Below are positions 11,301 through 23,262 of a stretch of DNA of 64,000 nucleotides, piece by piece. The notes below the pieces were generated by a model that saw only the letters and a list, made by a program, of their open reading frames with translations, was not told the origin of the DNA and made no database searches. The DNA is taken from the NCBI GenBank assembly GCA_013399895.1, contig VXBA01003292.1, positions 124,001 through 188,000 of the forward strand, written 5' to 3'. The stretch's first letter is position 1, and each line of letters begins with the position of its first letter. The DNA comes from Serilophus lunatus. Lineage: Eukaryota; Chordata; Aves; Passeriformes; Eurylaimidae. The translations under genes were made by a program, and so were the position numbers.

Positions 11301-14300
11301 AATTTTGAGTAAAAACCAGGAGTCACTTGCTATGTTTACTGGCTTTCAATTTATTTTGTAAATAACATGAAAGTTATAAAAGTGTGCATTTTTTGTCCAC
11401 ATTAAATTATTAATGAGCATCATATTTAAGAATATTATATCTGTATAGAGAGATCTTTCAAAGCTACTGTGTAATTAAAGTTTCTCTTCATGAATTTGGA
11501 ATACCTTCTTAACGGTAGAGAAATTACACTTTTGTGTGTTTAATAAGCAGGAAAGTACTGCTTGTTCTTACAATTAGGTGCTGTAGGAAAGATGTATTGA
11601 GAGTATTATAGTAAATATGATATAAATACGGCTTCTGTTGAGAAAGTAGAGAATGAATAATAGCATATTCAAGAGTCCACAGAGCAGACCCTCAGGAAGT
11701 AGTGTGTTTTGAGGGCAAACTAAATCATTGTAATTTGCTCTTCTTATTGGGGAGATGGGAATAGTGAGAGTGGGACTAATAGCATCTGCTTGCCTGCTCC
11801 TTGGAGAACAGCATTTCTGAATGAGTTGTGAACATGCTCAGTACAGATCCTAGGAGATATTCAGAGATGCTACACTTCGAGAGTTTCTCTAGACTTCTTT
11901 TGTTAATATATTGTATGTCATTTCCCATCTTTAAGTCACAGAAACAAAGTCATCTTCCTGGATATACTAGTGAATCCTTTGGAAGGCACCAGTGGGTTTT
12001 GTTATTTCTTGTTAAATAGCATTATCAAAGGTTCAAGTCTTGTTTCTGTCATGTAAAACTAATTCATAGGTTTGTGCTTTATGAGGAGTTATGACCAAAT
12101 GTCAGGATCTTGCTGAGAAATTGGAACTACTCTGTTGTTTTCACAATAGAAGGGAACTATTGTGTCAAATGTATGCTATACTGCCTGTAATGCAAGTTTA
12201 TACCCTACTCTCTGCTTTTACAAGTATAGGTTATATCTACTGTCTACTTTAGGTTTAAAGCCTGACACTGAATTACAGAAGAAATTTACTGCAATGTATT
12301 CAAAACTCATATGAGTGGCTCTAGTCTCAAAGAAGGTTGCTCCCTTGACATGGTGAGGTTCAGAATTGATTCAGGTGCACTGAGAATTGATTTGAGAAGT
12401 CTTTCTGGCCTTATGGGACAGCAACGTAAATAAAGCTCAATAAAAGGATGTTGTAAAAGCAAACTGGTGTAATAGGCAGTATCCAAGCTCAAGGAAATTG
12501 GAATAGGTGAACATTCAAGGGGCACTCTCACGCTGAATATGCATTTTAACTGATTAGGAAAACAACATGATAGTAAAGGGCAGTTTAGTGGTAGAACTTG
12601 ATTTTTTATTATTTTACTCTTAGAATTTTTTTCTCTTTTAAGCTCAGTCTCTTAGAAAGGTAGCTAAGCCGTAATACCAAGGCAGTTCTCAGGCCTGCTA
12701 TTTGTTCTTTGTTTCTCTCCATTTTGTCTTTCTTGTAAAAAGACTTTCGCCTTGGTTATACTGGTACAATTTTTTACTAAATGATTTTCTCACGCTGCCA
12801 TAGAGAATGGTCTAGTTGGCTACACATAAAGAAGTGGCTCAATGCACCAAACAAATGAACTGAAGAATGGAAGAGAAGACAGGAAACCAAACTTTAAAAT
12901 CACAAAGATATATCTTGTCTACTCTCTCATAGTCAATAATCTTAGTAATTAAAAGAATAAATTTTTAACTTTCCTGGGCTAATATTATTTTCAATCTGAT
13001 GCAGTCTTTTTAATAGCTTGCATACTGAGGTCAGTAGAAGTTAAATCTGGAGGAGATTATAGATAACCCTTGAGAGAGATCCTGGGCTAGAATACTAGAC
13101 TTTAACATGGAAAAAACACCTTCAATATACCTTCAAGTAACAGAGAAAGCCTTTTGATTGAAAGGATTAGTAAATTGAAATTCCTATTGTACAAGGCAAT
13201 AAGCAATAACTATTGCTAGTGTGTCAAAGCAGAATAACTGAAAACCATCATGTCAAACTCTAGTTTTTATTCCATGTCTTTCTTTAACCAGAATTGTGTA
13301 AGAGAATCCAAGCTATTTGCGTGTCCTATGTGAATGATTGGAGAGTAACATGACTTTAAAACTGGGTGGAAGTTTCATGAAAAGATTTCAACTCCAGGGA
13401 GCTGCATTTCCTACAAGGCGTTTCTTGAAGCTGGAACTGTGATGCAGTGCACTCCCTCTCCTTATAGAGGAGGCAGTAAAGATCCAAACAGGTAGTAATT
13501 TCTGATTAACAGAGGTTGTTTCTATTGGGAATCGGGTGGATTAGAGGGATATAAATAGATATTAGGCACTTCAGTCCACTCATTCCAGCATAACCAAAAT
13601 GCTTTTTGGAGCTCTTTAGAGGTATGGAGTTATCTAGGACTTAGAATAATGGATAGAAACATTGCCTTGTCAAGTCTACTATATTGATGATGAATCCTTA
13701 CCGTTACCTCCTTATCCTCTGGATACATCATTCTGTTTTGCTCCCTCCTTAGACACCTTTTTTGTTTTTTAGTTCTCTCCTGGGATTGTTTTATGAAGTG
13801 ATTTTCTCGACTGAGCGTGCAAGCACACTTGTTAGGGTTTGAAATATGTAAGCCACATATTTTATTATGGTGGATGTGTTCTTATAGGATTCTTATTGAT
13901 TTTCTTGTGTTCTAGTCGATGATGAAGTGAAGCGATAATAAAGCATGTATGTGCAGGGTTTGTTGTCTTTACCTCTGCTGTGACTTGGACAGGCCATTGT
14001 AATTTTTTCAGATATGCCAAGTGCAGCAGAGAATTAATCTTTTTCTCAAGTAAAACAATGCAGGATTACCGCAGTAACTGCTGCTGGCTGCTGCATTTGT
14101 CCTTCATAGCTAGCTTTTTTTTTTTTTGCTGAGAATCCTCTTCACTTCAGTTTTTCCTTTTACATCATGCAAAGGCTATTTTGGATCTTTATTTATAAAG
14201 AATTTATTCCTGTTTCCAGTGAAGCCAGTGCTAAAATTCCTGCTGGTCGAAGGGAAGGTCAGGCACAACCATCTGAAATAAGTGCTGTGTTAGTATGAAA

Positions 14301-15419
14301 TGGTGTCAGAACACGTTGAGTTTTTGCATGTATGACAAAATGTTTGCCTACTTACTGATGTTTCTGAAGGCATCTTGTCATTATGGTTATTAAGATGATC
14401 ACATCATGACAGTCGTTTGCTTGGCATTGGAAACTTGTATACCCAGCCTGTTGATTAAAAGTGTGCTTTATCCATTCTGCAGAAACTAGAAAACCTTCAA
14501 CTCTAATTTTACAGGTGTACTGACCCACAGCGTTTCATACAGGTACATTGCATGTGCCTGTTAAAGCAAAATTTCCTGTAGAAGGCAGTTGTTAGCTGCT
14601 GTCTTCAAAGGTGGTTTAGAGTCTTCAGGCTTGTTATTACTTGTTTGCATCTGAAGGCAATTAACTTCAGATTTGTGTAGTGTGTGTGTGTGTTTTAAAC
14701 AATGCTCACATTAGGGTGGATATTTTCAGCCTCCTGAATGTAAAAAAAGAGAAAGTATTAGCCAGGTTAAATTCCCTTCAGTGTTTGCCTAAACCTTGTG
14801 GTCATTATTCTTTCATCTCCTGTTCTTCTGCTGTCTGGACATTACAAATAAATTCCTTAATTTGCTGGAATACGTGACTTTAAAACGACCCTAAAAATAG
14901 AAAATAAAGTTGGAAATTGATATGTTCCATCAGTTAAATCTCACAGAGGTTGGTGAAGTTTCATAGTGTCAGTGTGGATATAAACAGGCTGGAGATGTAA
15001 CAGCCACTGTCACCAAAGGCCACAAAGGGAACTGGGGAGAGTGGGAGAATCATGTAATTAATTAGTATTTATTTGCACTCTTTGAGAGGATACCTTACAT
15101 GGTATTAATTAGAACATTTCAATTAAATAATAATAACATAACTGATCACTTAAAAATATTTTCAGTCCTTTTAAAAAAAAAAAGTCTAAATCTGGAAGAA
15201 GACGATTTTAATTTGACCATTGGAAGTTCATATATTGTCAAGAAAAAATTAAACATGAGGACAATGTGAGAAGACTGATTGCATGTTATTTCCTTCTTGA
15301 GGTTTGGGTCAGTATCATGAAATACTGGCAGTGCGGCTCTGCTCCAGGTGAGTCAGAACTAGTTCCATCGAGCAACAGAACTTTGCAGAATGTTCTTCTC
15401 CACGTGCTCCACTGGGCTT
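8320..15419. other. unique AT-rich non-coding stretch
   Basis: No repeat, exon or RNA gene could be supported. Small simple tracts occur, such as a short GT run at 14675-14692 and a 12-T run near 14116. Confidence 0.5.
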
Positions 15420-15500
15420 TGCACTTTCTATTTTTCTTGAGCCTATCTCTTTTGTCCCTTTTCCCTTTCCCTTTCCTTTTTCCTTTCCTTCTCTTCTTTG
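15420..15500 (+). repeat. Polypyrimidine low-complexity tract (CCCTTT-like)
   Basis: Imperfect repeats of ccctttt, ccttttcc and similar units run on the plus strand, with almost no purines between 15430 and 15500. They create the spurious Phe/Leu/Ser-rich frame here. Confidence 0.8.
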
Positions 15501-18500
15501 TTTTCTATTCGGAAGTTAAAAACAAATGAAAAAAAAAGAACAAGACTATTTCCTAGTGAATAGAGATTGTGCCTCTCCTCTTAGGGCTTGCTCAGGGTCA
15601 GTAACAACTTCTGCAAGAATGATTTATTGACTTCTCTGCTCTGACCAGAATTAAAACTGTCACCAAAGGGCCTGTAGTCCCCAGACACCAACTTGGCCTT
15701 CTCAGTCAATCTGCCAGAAAGAGGGCTTTAGTTACATAGCAATTAAAAGACTTATTTCATGGTGAGTAACTAAAGGGAAGTGGAGGGCAGAGAGGTAAAG
15801 GTTGAAGTGCTGAGGCAGAAATAGTGCAAAGCATTAATTCTGTGCTCATATAGGAGTCTCTCCCATCGCCTCTCGATGCTGTTCATTTTCCACTTGTACT
15901 TTAAATATCGCTATTTATTGAACCAGCTTGGAGAACTTTGGAGACTTTATGACAAGGGTTAAGATTACTGGGTTTGAAGTGCTACTTCATGGCACCTTGC
16001 TAGAGTCATGAGGGATCAAGGCCTATGTGATCATGAGCAATTTTGCTATCATTTTTTGTCTTCCATCTTTTTCCGATTCCAGCTATGGATCTGTTGGCCA
16101 GTTTAATCCAAATTCGACAAGAAGACAGCATCACAGATATAACTTTTGCTAGGCACCAGATCTATAAGTGAAAAAGCTCAGTTATGAAAATTGTAAACTA
16201 ACAAAAATTTGAAGTTCAAGTTTGCACATCACTGGAAACCAGCTGTCACACAAACCCATATTAAAACTGAGTTCATAATTTCCTTTTCTTATGGTCCTGC
16301 TTGTTTTGTGATTAGCCTACTGCTTAACATCCCTGAAATAGAGTTGTCCCTGTGGAAATTAGTGCAATGTCTGTGTAAATATCAAAGGCATTTCATTAAT
16401 ACAGTTTTTGTTGTTGGAACCAAGCTCATGCATAATCAAAGCATGAGGTTTCTCTTTGTTTTGCCTTTATGGTAGTTTTGGAGAACTAATGTCTTCTCAT
16501 GCTATCATCTTCTACACTGGGATATGCTGGGGAGGAAACAGTGCCTTTTGGATGGCTGACTGAAATTGTGTGCTTTTCTTACTGTTCTTGGTTTGTGGTT
16601 TTGTCACTTGGTGACCGGTATCGCATGACAAGCTCCAGGCCTTCAGATCTTACAGAACTGCCATTCAGCAGCACTTGGTGGGTTACACACGGGGCTGGCA
16701 CTGTGAATTTTACCCTGTCAGTTGGATTGTGTCAGGGAATTGTTCAGCAGACCTGAGTGTGTCCCTTTCTTACTGATAGGGCAGCCAGTTTTTAATTGGA
16801 TTTGTAGAAAGACACTTGCAGGCATATTTCTTAGCAACAGCCTCTTTTGCCAGCTGGCTTCCCATGGTGAAGAATTGGTGTCTGAAATCAATACTACAGT
16901 GGCACTGTGGGGACTGAAATATGATTCAAGCATTTTTTTGCTAGACTCAGTAAGTACATAATGAATATTATAAAGAAAATAATAGTAAACTTCTTTGAAT
17001 ATGTTGATCACAAAGGGATGAAATGATGTCCCAGACTTGCTGAGGAATTCTGTGATACAGCTGTGAACTGAACTCCAGATTTTGCATCCCAGTAAAATTG
17101 TTTTACCAGGGAAATGTTCATCACTAAAGCATCTGTATTCCAGATTGGCGTTAGTACAATATATAGACCAGAAAGTAGATCTTTTTTGTACTAAATCCTC
17201 TTTATCAAATAAAATTTTGGTGGAGCTTAATGCTCAAAAGTATTTTTGAGATTTATAGCAGAGAGTGAACTCAGTATGGGTTTCTCCTACCTTAGTCTGC
17301 CAATGCATCTTAGTTTGTTCATTGCTGGAACAAATGAGTCTCATGGCAGCATTGAAGGCTGTTCTACTTGTCTGAGAGAATTTCATGTGAGGTGTGCAAA
17401 GACCCCTTATCTTCAGTTTAAGAGAACCCATTTAATTTAATGTGCATACTAATAAAAGTTTGAAATAACTCTGAAGTTTTGGAGTTTTTTTGCCTTTTTT
17501 ATTTTTAGTTGCATGACTTCAGAAGCCACAGAATTCTTAATGGAGCTTCCATTTATTTCCCATTGATCATGTCACAGAAAACGAAGTATAAAAAAAGATC
17601 ATGGCAAAGTGGAAAGTTAGTGACATTGTAAATTAGAAGACTCATAAAAATATTTTAAAATTTTGACTTTCAGTTTTGTCATTGAACCCAATTCAAAATT
17701 TTAGTCACAACAAATAGTTAAAAAAAAGTGCCTTTGCTGAAGAAGGTGGCAGCCAATCTTGCAGATTCTGGGCACCTTCCTGGCAGATGAGGGCCTCATC
17801 CTATCATGATACTGTTGTTGTAATACGCAAAGTTTGTATAGCAAGGAAACTATGTTGTCAGACCTTAAATATCTCCTGGAATCACATTGTATCCAGGATG
17901 TTTTCTATTGAACATTATTTAATATACATTGAATTCCTTTGAAATTTCCGGAGCTTTTTTTCCCCCCTCTAGTATTCAGTAGAAATGCACTTCCCTGCTC
18001 TGGATGCATTCGTTGCTCTGAACCCCCTGTTCAGATGTGTTAGGATGCAGAATAGGAGTTCTAGAGAGGGCAGAATGTTGAGTCTTGGGAATCCTGACCT
18101 GGTGACCCTAGTGAACACTATATATCTGTAAACATGACAGTTCATGATCCTGGTCTCGAGATCAAGCAGGATCTTGGTCTCTGCTTTTATTCTGGTCCTT
18201 TCAAAGACTTTATTCATGGTGCTAAAAGGCCACCACTACCCAAACCAGCACCAAATTCATTTAAATGATTTGGTTTTCATTTGAGAAAACAAAGGTCTGT
18301 CAGAGCAGTATGTTAGAACAGTTCTTTAAACTGAGGATTTTTGGAAGGGAAATGAAGGATAAAGAATAAAAATGAAGAAATTTGGGGTCATGATTTGACC
18401 TGAAATAGGGGGAAAAAAATTGTTTACGAAACACAAAAATCACCCATCCCCCCAACAAAAACTCAAACCAAACCCCACCAAACTAATTGTTTTGAGAGAA

Positions 18501-20131
18501 TAACATTTTTTGTTTAAACAGCTTCAAATGGAGACATCCAAGAATTGCTCAAAATAAGTCTTAAAATTTCTAAAGTAACACATAACCAAAGACTCAAACT
18601 TTCAGAGATTTATTAATGCTTTCTTGTAACTAATTCATGGGTCATTGTGAAGTTGAAGTGTGTGATGTAGATGATGCCACCAGAGATGTTCTCACCTGTC
18701 TCAGATACTTCTTGTCAACAGCTGAGTGTTCCTTTTTTTCTGGGCTAATGACTAAGTATCTGTGTGTACGTTTCAGGTATGCTAATACGTATTATACGTG
18801 TCCCTGAAGAAATAGCAATTCTTCATTTTCAGGCTTAGACTAAAAATTTGGGAGCTAACCTGGCTGGAGATGAGGTAGAACTGGTGTCAAAACAGCCTGT
18901 GGGATGATGCAGATAGTGGTTCTTATTCCAACTCACAAATAGTTGTATTTGCTGGGGTGATAAAGAAGACAGTAATTGGTCCCAAATTAAGCAGATTTTG
19001 TGGTCTGTTAATGCCTCTTTATTCATTTTCACAAAAGGTGGGTGTGCGCCCTCAAATATGGTCTCTCTCCAGATCTTCGTGTACACTCAGACAAGAAAAG
19101 ACAAGGCTGGGACATAGAGTTAAGAAGGAATTAAAAGATCAATTCAGGTGAAACCAGACTTAAAAGCAAAACCAAAAAAGCTCTGCTTTGAACCTGTGAA
19201 AAGTACTGTTTCCATTGTTAGCACTCTTCTAGTTTTTATAAATATGCATCTACCCAGCTTGTGACTTCTTTGTAGCTTCTGTCATTGCAGCTTCACCCTC
19301 AGGTAAGATGCAAGGCAAAATCTCTCAAGAGGACCATCCTACTTGCTAGTAAAACTGATCATACCATAAAGTTCCCTTTAAAATAAAGTCCTTTTAAATT
19401 AGTCCTTGAAGTGGGTTATGATCTTCTTAAGTGATCTCTTAATGAAATATGTTTCCTATTATAATTTTACAGTTTCATCCATAGTCATCATATTTTAATT
19501 CACTGGAAATACAGTTTTGACTGCTTTGGACAGTGGATGTGACCTTTATTGAATTTTGTGCTTCTATGAAACTCTGAATTAATAAATGACAGAAGAAAGC
19601 AAGGTCTTTAATTTGTTACAAATTTTACTTTGAAATGATGTATGTCAATGATAATCCTACAATGTAAAGGAGTGTTGGCAGCGAATGATAAGAAATATGA
19701 AGGAAAGGACAGAAATGGGGAAGAGATTTTAACATACTGGTATCATGCTTTGTCCTCTTTTTGATAAGCTGTAATGACAGTGGCTGTCAAAGCTGTCAGG
19801 CTACTGAAGGGCTCTTCTTGAGACATATCTCTCTATTATCAACAGGCAAGAAAAAGTGTCTCCATGTGCCTACACACAGATACAGGAAGGGATAGGTTTT
19901 CATTCTTTTTATTCTAGATCAGAAGTAAAGACTAAATGTTAAGTGATATTCTAATTCTCATTTGTAATTATTGTATTTCCATAAAGTATTTGGTGTTTTG
20001 TGCATAGTAATTTGTTCTGCACTTGTCATGCAATATTAGGGAGCTCATGTAATTATTGAGAAGTTAATGGATATCTGCTTTGTCTGTATTATGCAAATAT
20101 GTGTCTGTTATAACCCATACCTACAATAGAT
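15501..20131. other. unique AT-rich non-coding stretch
   Basis: No repeats are recognised. A weak exon-like segment at 16854-16949 is described separately. Confidence 0.5.
16854..16949 (+). other. Candidate 96-bp exon (weak)
   Basis: The acceptor tract cctcttttgccag is followed by 96 bp, exactly 32 codons, that are open in one frame, and then by the donor A|GTAAGTAC. The frame contains GEELVSEINTTVALWG. The other two frames contain stops. No family is recognised. The direction is opposite to the stronger exon at 35.6 kb, so both cannot belong to one gene. Confidence 0.17.
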
Positions 20132-20410
20132 AGAATCATAGACTCATTTAGATTGGAGGAGAGCTGTAGGATCATCAAGTCCAAACATTAACCCAGCACT
20201 GCCAAGTCCACCATTAATCCATATCCCTAAATGATACATCTAGACATCTTTTTAATGTCTTCAGGGATGGTGACTCAACCAATTTCCTGGTCAGCCTGTT
20301 CAGAGCTTGATAACCCTTTCAGGGAAGAGATTTTTCCTAATATTGAAGGTAGACCTCCACTAGCACAACTTGAGGCCATTTCCTCTTGTCCTATCGCTTG
20401 TATTAGTCCA
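20132..20410 (-). mobile_element. CR1 LINE, 3' end, reverse orientation
   Basis: On the plus strand this begins with tagaatcatagactcattta, the reverse complement of the CR1 3' end. It continues through blocks such as aagtccaaacattaaccc, catctagacatctttttaat, gggatggtgactcaaccaat and gcctgttcagagcttgataa, and ends near ctcttgtcctatcgcttgta. These are the usual landmarks of a bird CR1 subfamily with a longer 3' UTR. It is 5'-truncated and about 280 bp long. Neither flank shows a clear target duplication, as is normal for CR1. Confidence 0.92.
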
Positions 20411-23177
20411 GAGGGATTTTAGTTAGCTGTAACACTTTCTAAGAAAGGGATGAAAAGAACCTTTGCTCTCAATGTCGTTCCAGAACTGCTGCAGTAGAAC
20501 ATTCTAAATTCAGATGCTTTTAGGTTTCTGATGACATCTGAGAGTGTTAGATGTTTTAGCATGGAAGCATGCACAATACCTTGTCTTCATATTATGTCCT
20601 AGCTTCATGAGACACTCATTAATTAAGATACTGAAATACAAACAAATGCTCACAATTGCTTGTAGGCAAAATAAGATGAATGAGGGATGGAATTGTTGTC
20701 AAAATCTTGAATTTTTTGATTGAGTGGATTTGCTAGTTTCCTACTTTATCCATACCCTGCCTTTTAGTGGGTGTGTGTCCTTTCTCTCTTGTTTAGAGAA
20801 TAATACTAAAACGTTCTCTGTTGTCATAACTCCATGGAAATGAGAGAATTTGCAGACGCATTAGGTCCTTTATCTTTCAGTAATATCAAGGAAATGATCC
20901 TTCTAATCTTGAACTTAAACTTGTAGTCACTTTTCCATTTGTGTCAACACACAAGTTTTGCTAGAGCAAACAAAGTGAATCTGAGAAACACCGAAGCAAC
21001 ACATGAGCAGAGATTTGTGGAACATGAGATGAAAGTACCTGGCCTGTGGGGAGAAATGCCACTTTCATTTTAAAAATTACTAAAAGTAAAGAAGCAAATG
21101 GAACACAGAGTTATTCTATTTTTCCATTCTGGTGACTCCAGTGATGTACAATTGAGGGGGTTTTTTAAATGTTTCATCAGATGTATGTCTGGTATGATAG
21201 ATTATCCACTCTTACAGATTGAGAACCAATAGGTAAAAAACCAGAGTATGTACAGTTTGGCAGCATCAGTATTCAGGTTCACAGGTACAAAACCTTCTGA
21301 AGCATCCTGCTTAAGGGCTGATTAATCATTTAATTTCCATCACCTTGTATGAATAGATTTTTTCAGTGACTGCTGTGGCCTTTCCATTGCATCTTGTAGC
21401 CCTAGACAGGAAATGTAGAAGCTAAAGTAGTTTGAGCAATGCTGCTCTAGGTTGCAAATGTAGCATCTTTAGCTCTCAAATTAGAAAAGCTGAAAATGTT
21501 GACTCTAATGCTTTGAAAATATCTCCCTTAAATGAGCACTCTGTTAATTCTGTTGTTTGATAGATACTGAAATGGCCTTCTAGTGTATATTTTTAACAGG
21601 AATTTTTAAGTTGTCTTTCCTCCTCTCACTCCTGGAGTTTTTCCTGATGCTGTAACATAGTAGTTTTGAGGGAGATCCTATGGGACTGGATGGCAAGACT
21701 TATAGACTAGAATGCATGAGAGATTATGCTGTAGCTAAAACTTGTGTGATCAAAGATATTTGTGTTTATGATGGTGGTTTGCCATGTCCTCTGGGATGTA
21801 GAATTGCTACTTTCCCGCCAAAGAATGACTTCAGCTCTTACAATCCAGAGGAAATATAAATGCAGAGAATCACAGTGGGGCTGTTAGTGTGACTTATCAG
21901 TTGTTTAATCTACCATTTATTTATTTATTAGAAACAGGATTTCATTCTGTGATGATTTCCCTGAACATTTCTTTATCTTTCTGGTCTGTCATTTGTCCAG
22001 CTGCCCTCCAAAGTAGAATCACTCTGGCTGTGAAGTGCTAAATGCAATCTTTAGTTTCAATAACCTGAAGAGCACAGGGAATGTAGAGAGTTCCTCATCT
22101 CCTTGTCTGTAAGGTGAGACTGGACTGGCTAAGCAAGAATTCCTGCTGCTTATTCTGTAGCCCAGCCAGCCATCTTCTGCCTGCTGAAACACAAACAGAT
22201 GCTGTACATCCAGGGTACTCTACTCCTGCTGCTGATTAACAATGCAGCATGCTATCCAAAAGCTTGGAGAGGTGTTTAGGGCCCCTTCACTTTGCCCTCC
22301 TTCCTGTGCTTACATGACCTGCCTATGCAGAGGTACAGATCCCTACATTAAACATACAGAAGGTTTGGGGCCTTGGTAACCGCTAGGAGTGGGAGATGTG
22401 TTTCAGGACATAATTGATGGTTTGCTGCCTAGTTCAGTATGTTGTTACATACCAAATCTGCAGTCCAAAGACTTGGCTAGACTGCATTTAACCTTTCATT
22501 ATATGGAGCTATACATATCTGATAAAACCAGATAGTACAAATATTTGTTTTTACTGCACTGGTGGAGCTTTTGTCTGTGGATTCTGCCCTTGTTTCTGCC
22601 ACTGATGCAGATGCTGTAAAAAAGGAATAGGTGCATTTAGTCCTGCAAGCACAATGGTCTGGAAGGAGTTTTTAAAAACAAAGCTCTAAAAAAAATAGTG
22701 ACATAATAGTGACATACGTAATTTTAGAGGTGGTAACTGAAGTGGATTAGACAAGAAACAGCTGTAAAAGCTGGAAGCATCAGATTAAAAAGTTTTTTGG
22801 TGAGCTACAGACTGGAGGAGATGAGTTAAAAAGGGACCACCCATCATTTGGAGTGCAGCTGCTGAATCCTAGAGGTGACATTTTTATCACATGCAACTTA
22901 ACATTAAGTTCTGTCTCTACTGAGACTTCATTCAAAGATCTTTGGTTTTGTTCTAAAATTTTGGTTTGTGTTTGAAGGGTCAATGGACACTTTATTGATT
23001 TCAAATTTACTTGCAAGAACTAACATGACACAATTTTTGAGAGGCAATACCAAAAGTGGAAGCTTTAGAAGGCCAAGTGAGCAGCTTTTAACCATGAACT
23101 TTTGTCTCCCTTGCTGCCAGAAACCTTTAGTTGGTATTTCTTCTGTGGTACGTGGCAACTGTGCTGAGACCTAAAGG
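20411..23177. other. unique AT-rich non-coding stretch
   Basis: Nothing identifiable. A faint MIR-like phrase near 22095 was judged too weak to annotate. Confidence 0.5.
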
Positions 23178-23262
23178 CTTGATCCTTTGACCTGTGAAGT
23201 CAGTGGCTGAGTTCTCAGGGGCATCAGTGATGTAGGATCAGGGCCTGAAATGGCAACTCCAC
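23178..23262. repeat. Near-palindromic ancient repeat relic
   Basis: The segment opens with ttgatcctttgacctgtgaa and closes with tgatgtaggatcagggcctg. The outer arms (gatcct and aggatc) and the middle (gaagtcagtgg against catcagtgatg) form a degenerate inverted repeat. Palindromic modules of the type GATCC...TTGAAGTCAATGG...GGATCAGGCCC are common in turtle, crocodile and bird genomes as remnants of old amniote repeats. The match is from memory and is loose. Confidence 0.45.

Noticed and set aside
18661..18745. Minus-strand donor-like CAG|GTGAGAAC with a short open stretch
   Set aside because: There is no credible polypyrimidine acceptor upstream.
22060..22125. MIR-like phrase ttcctcatctccttgtctgt
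   Set aside because: Only one short landmark matches, and the neighbouring MIR order is absent.
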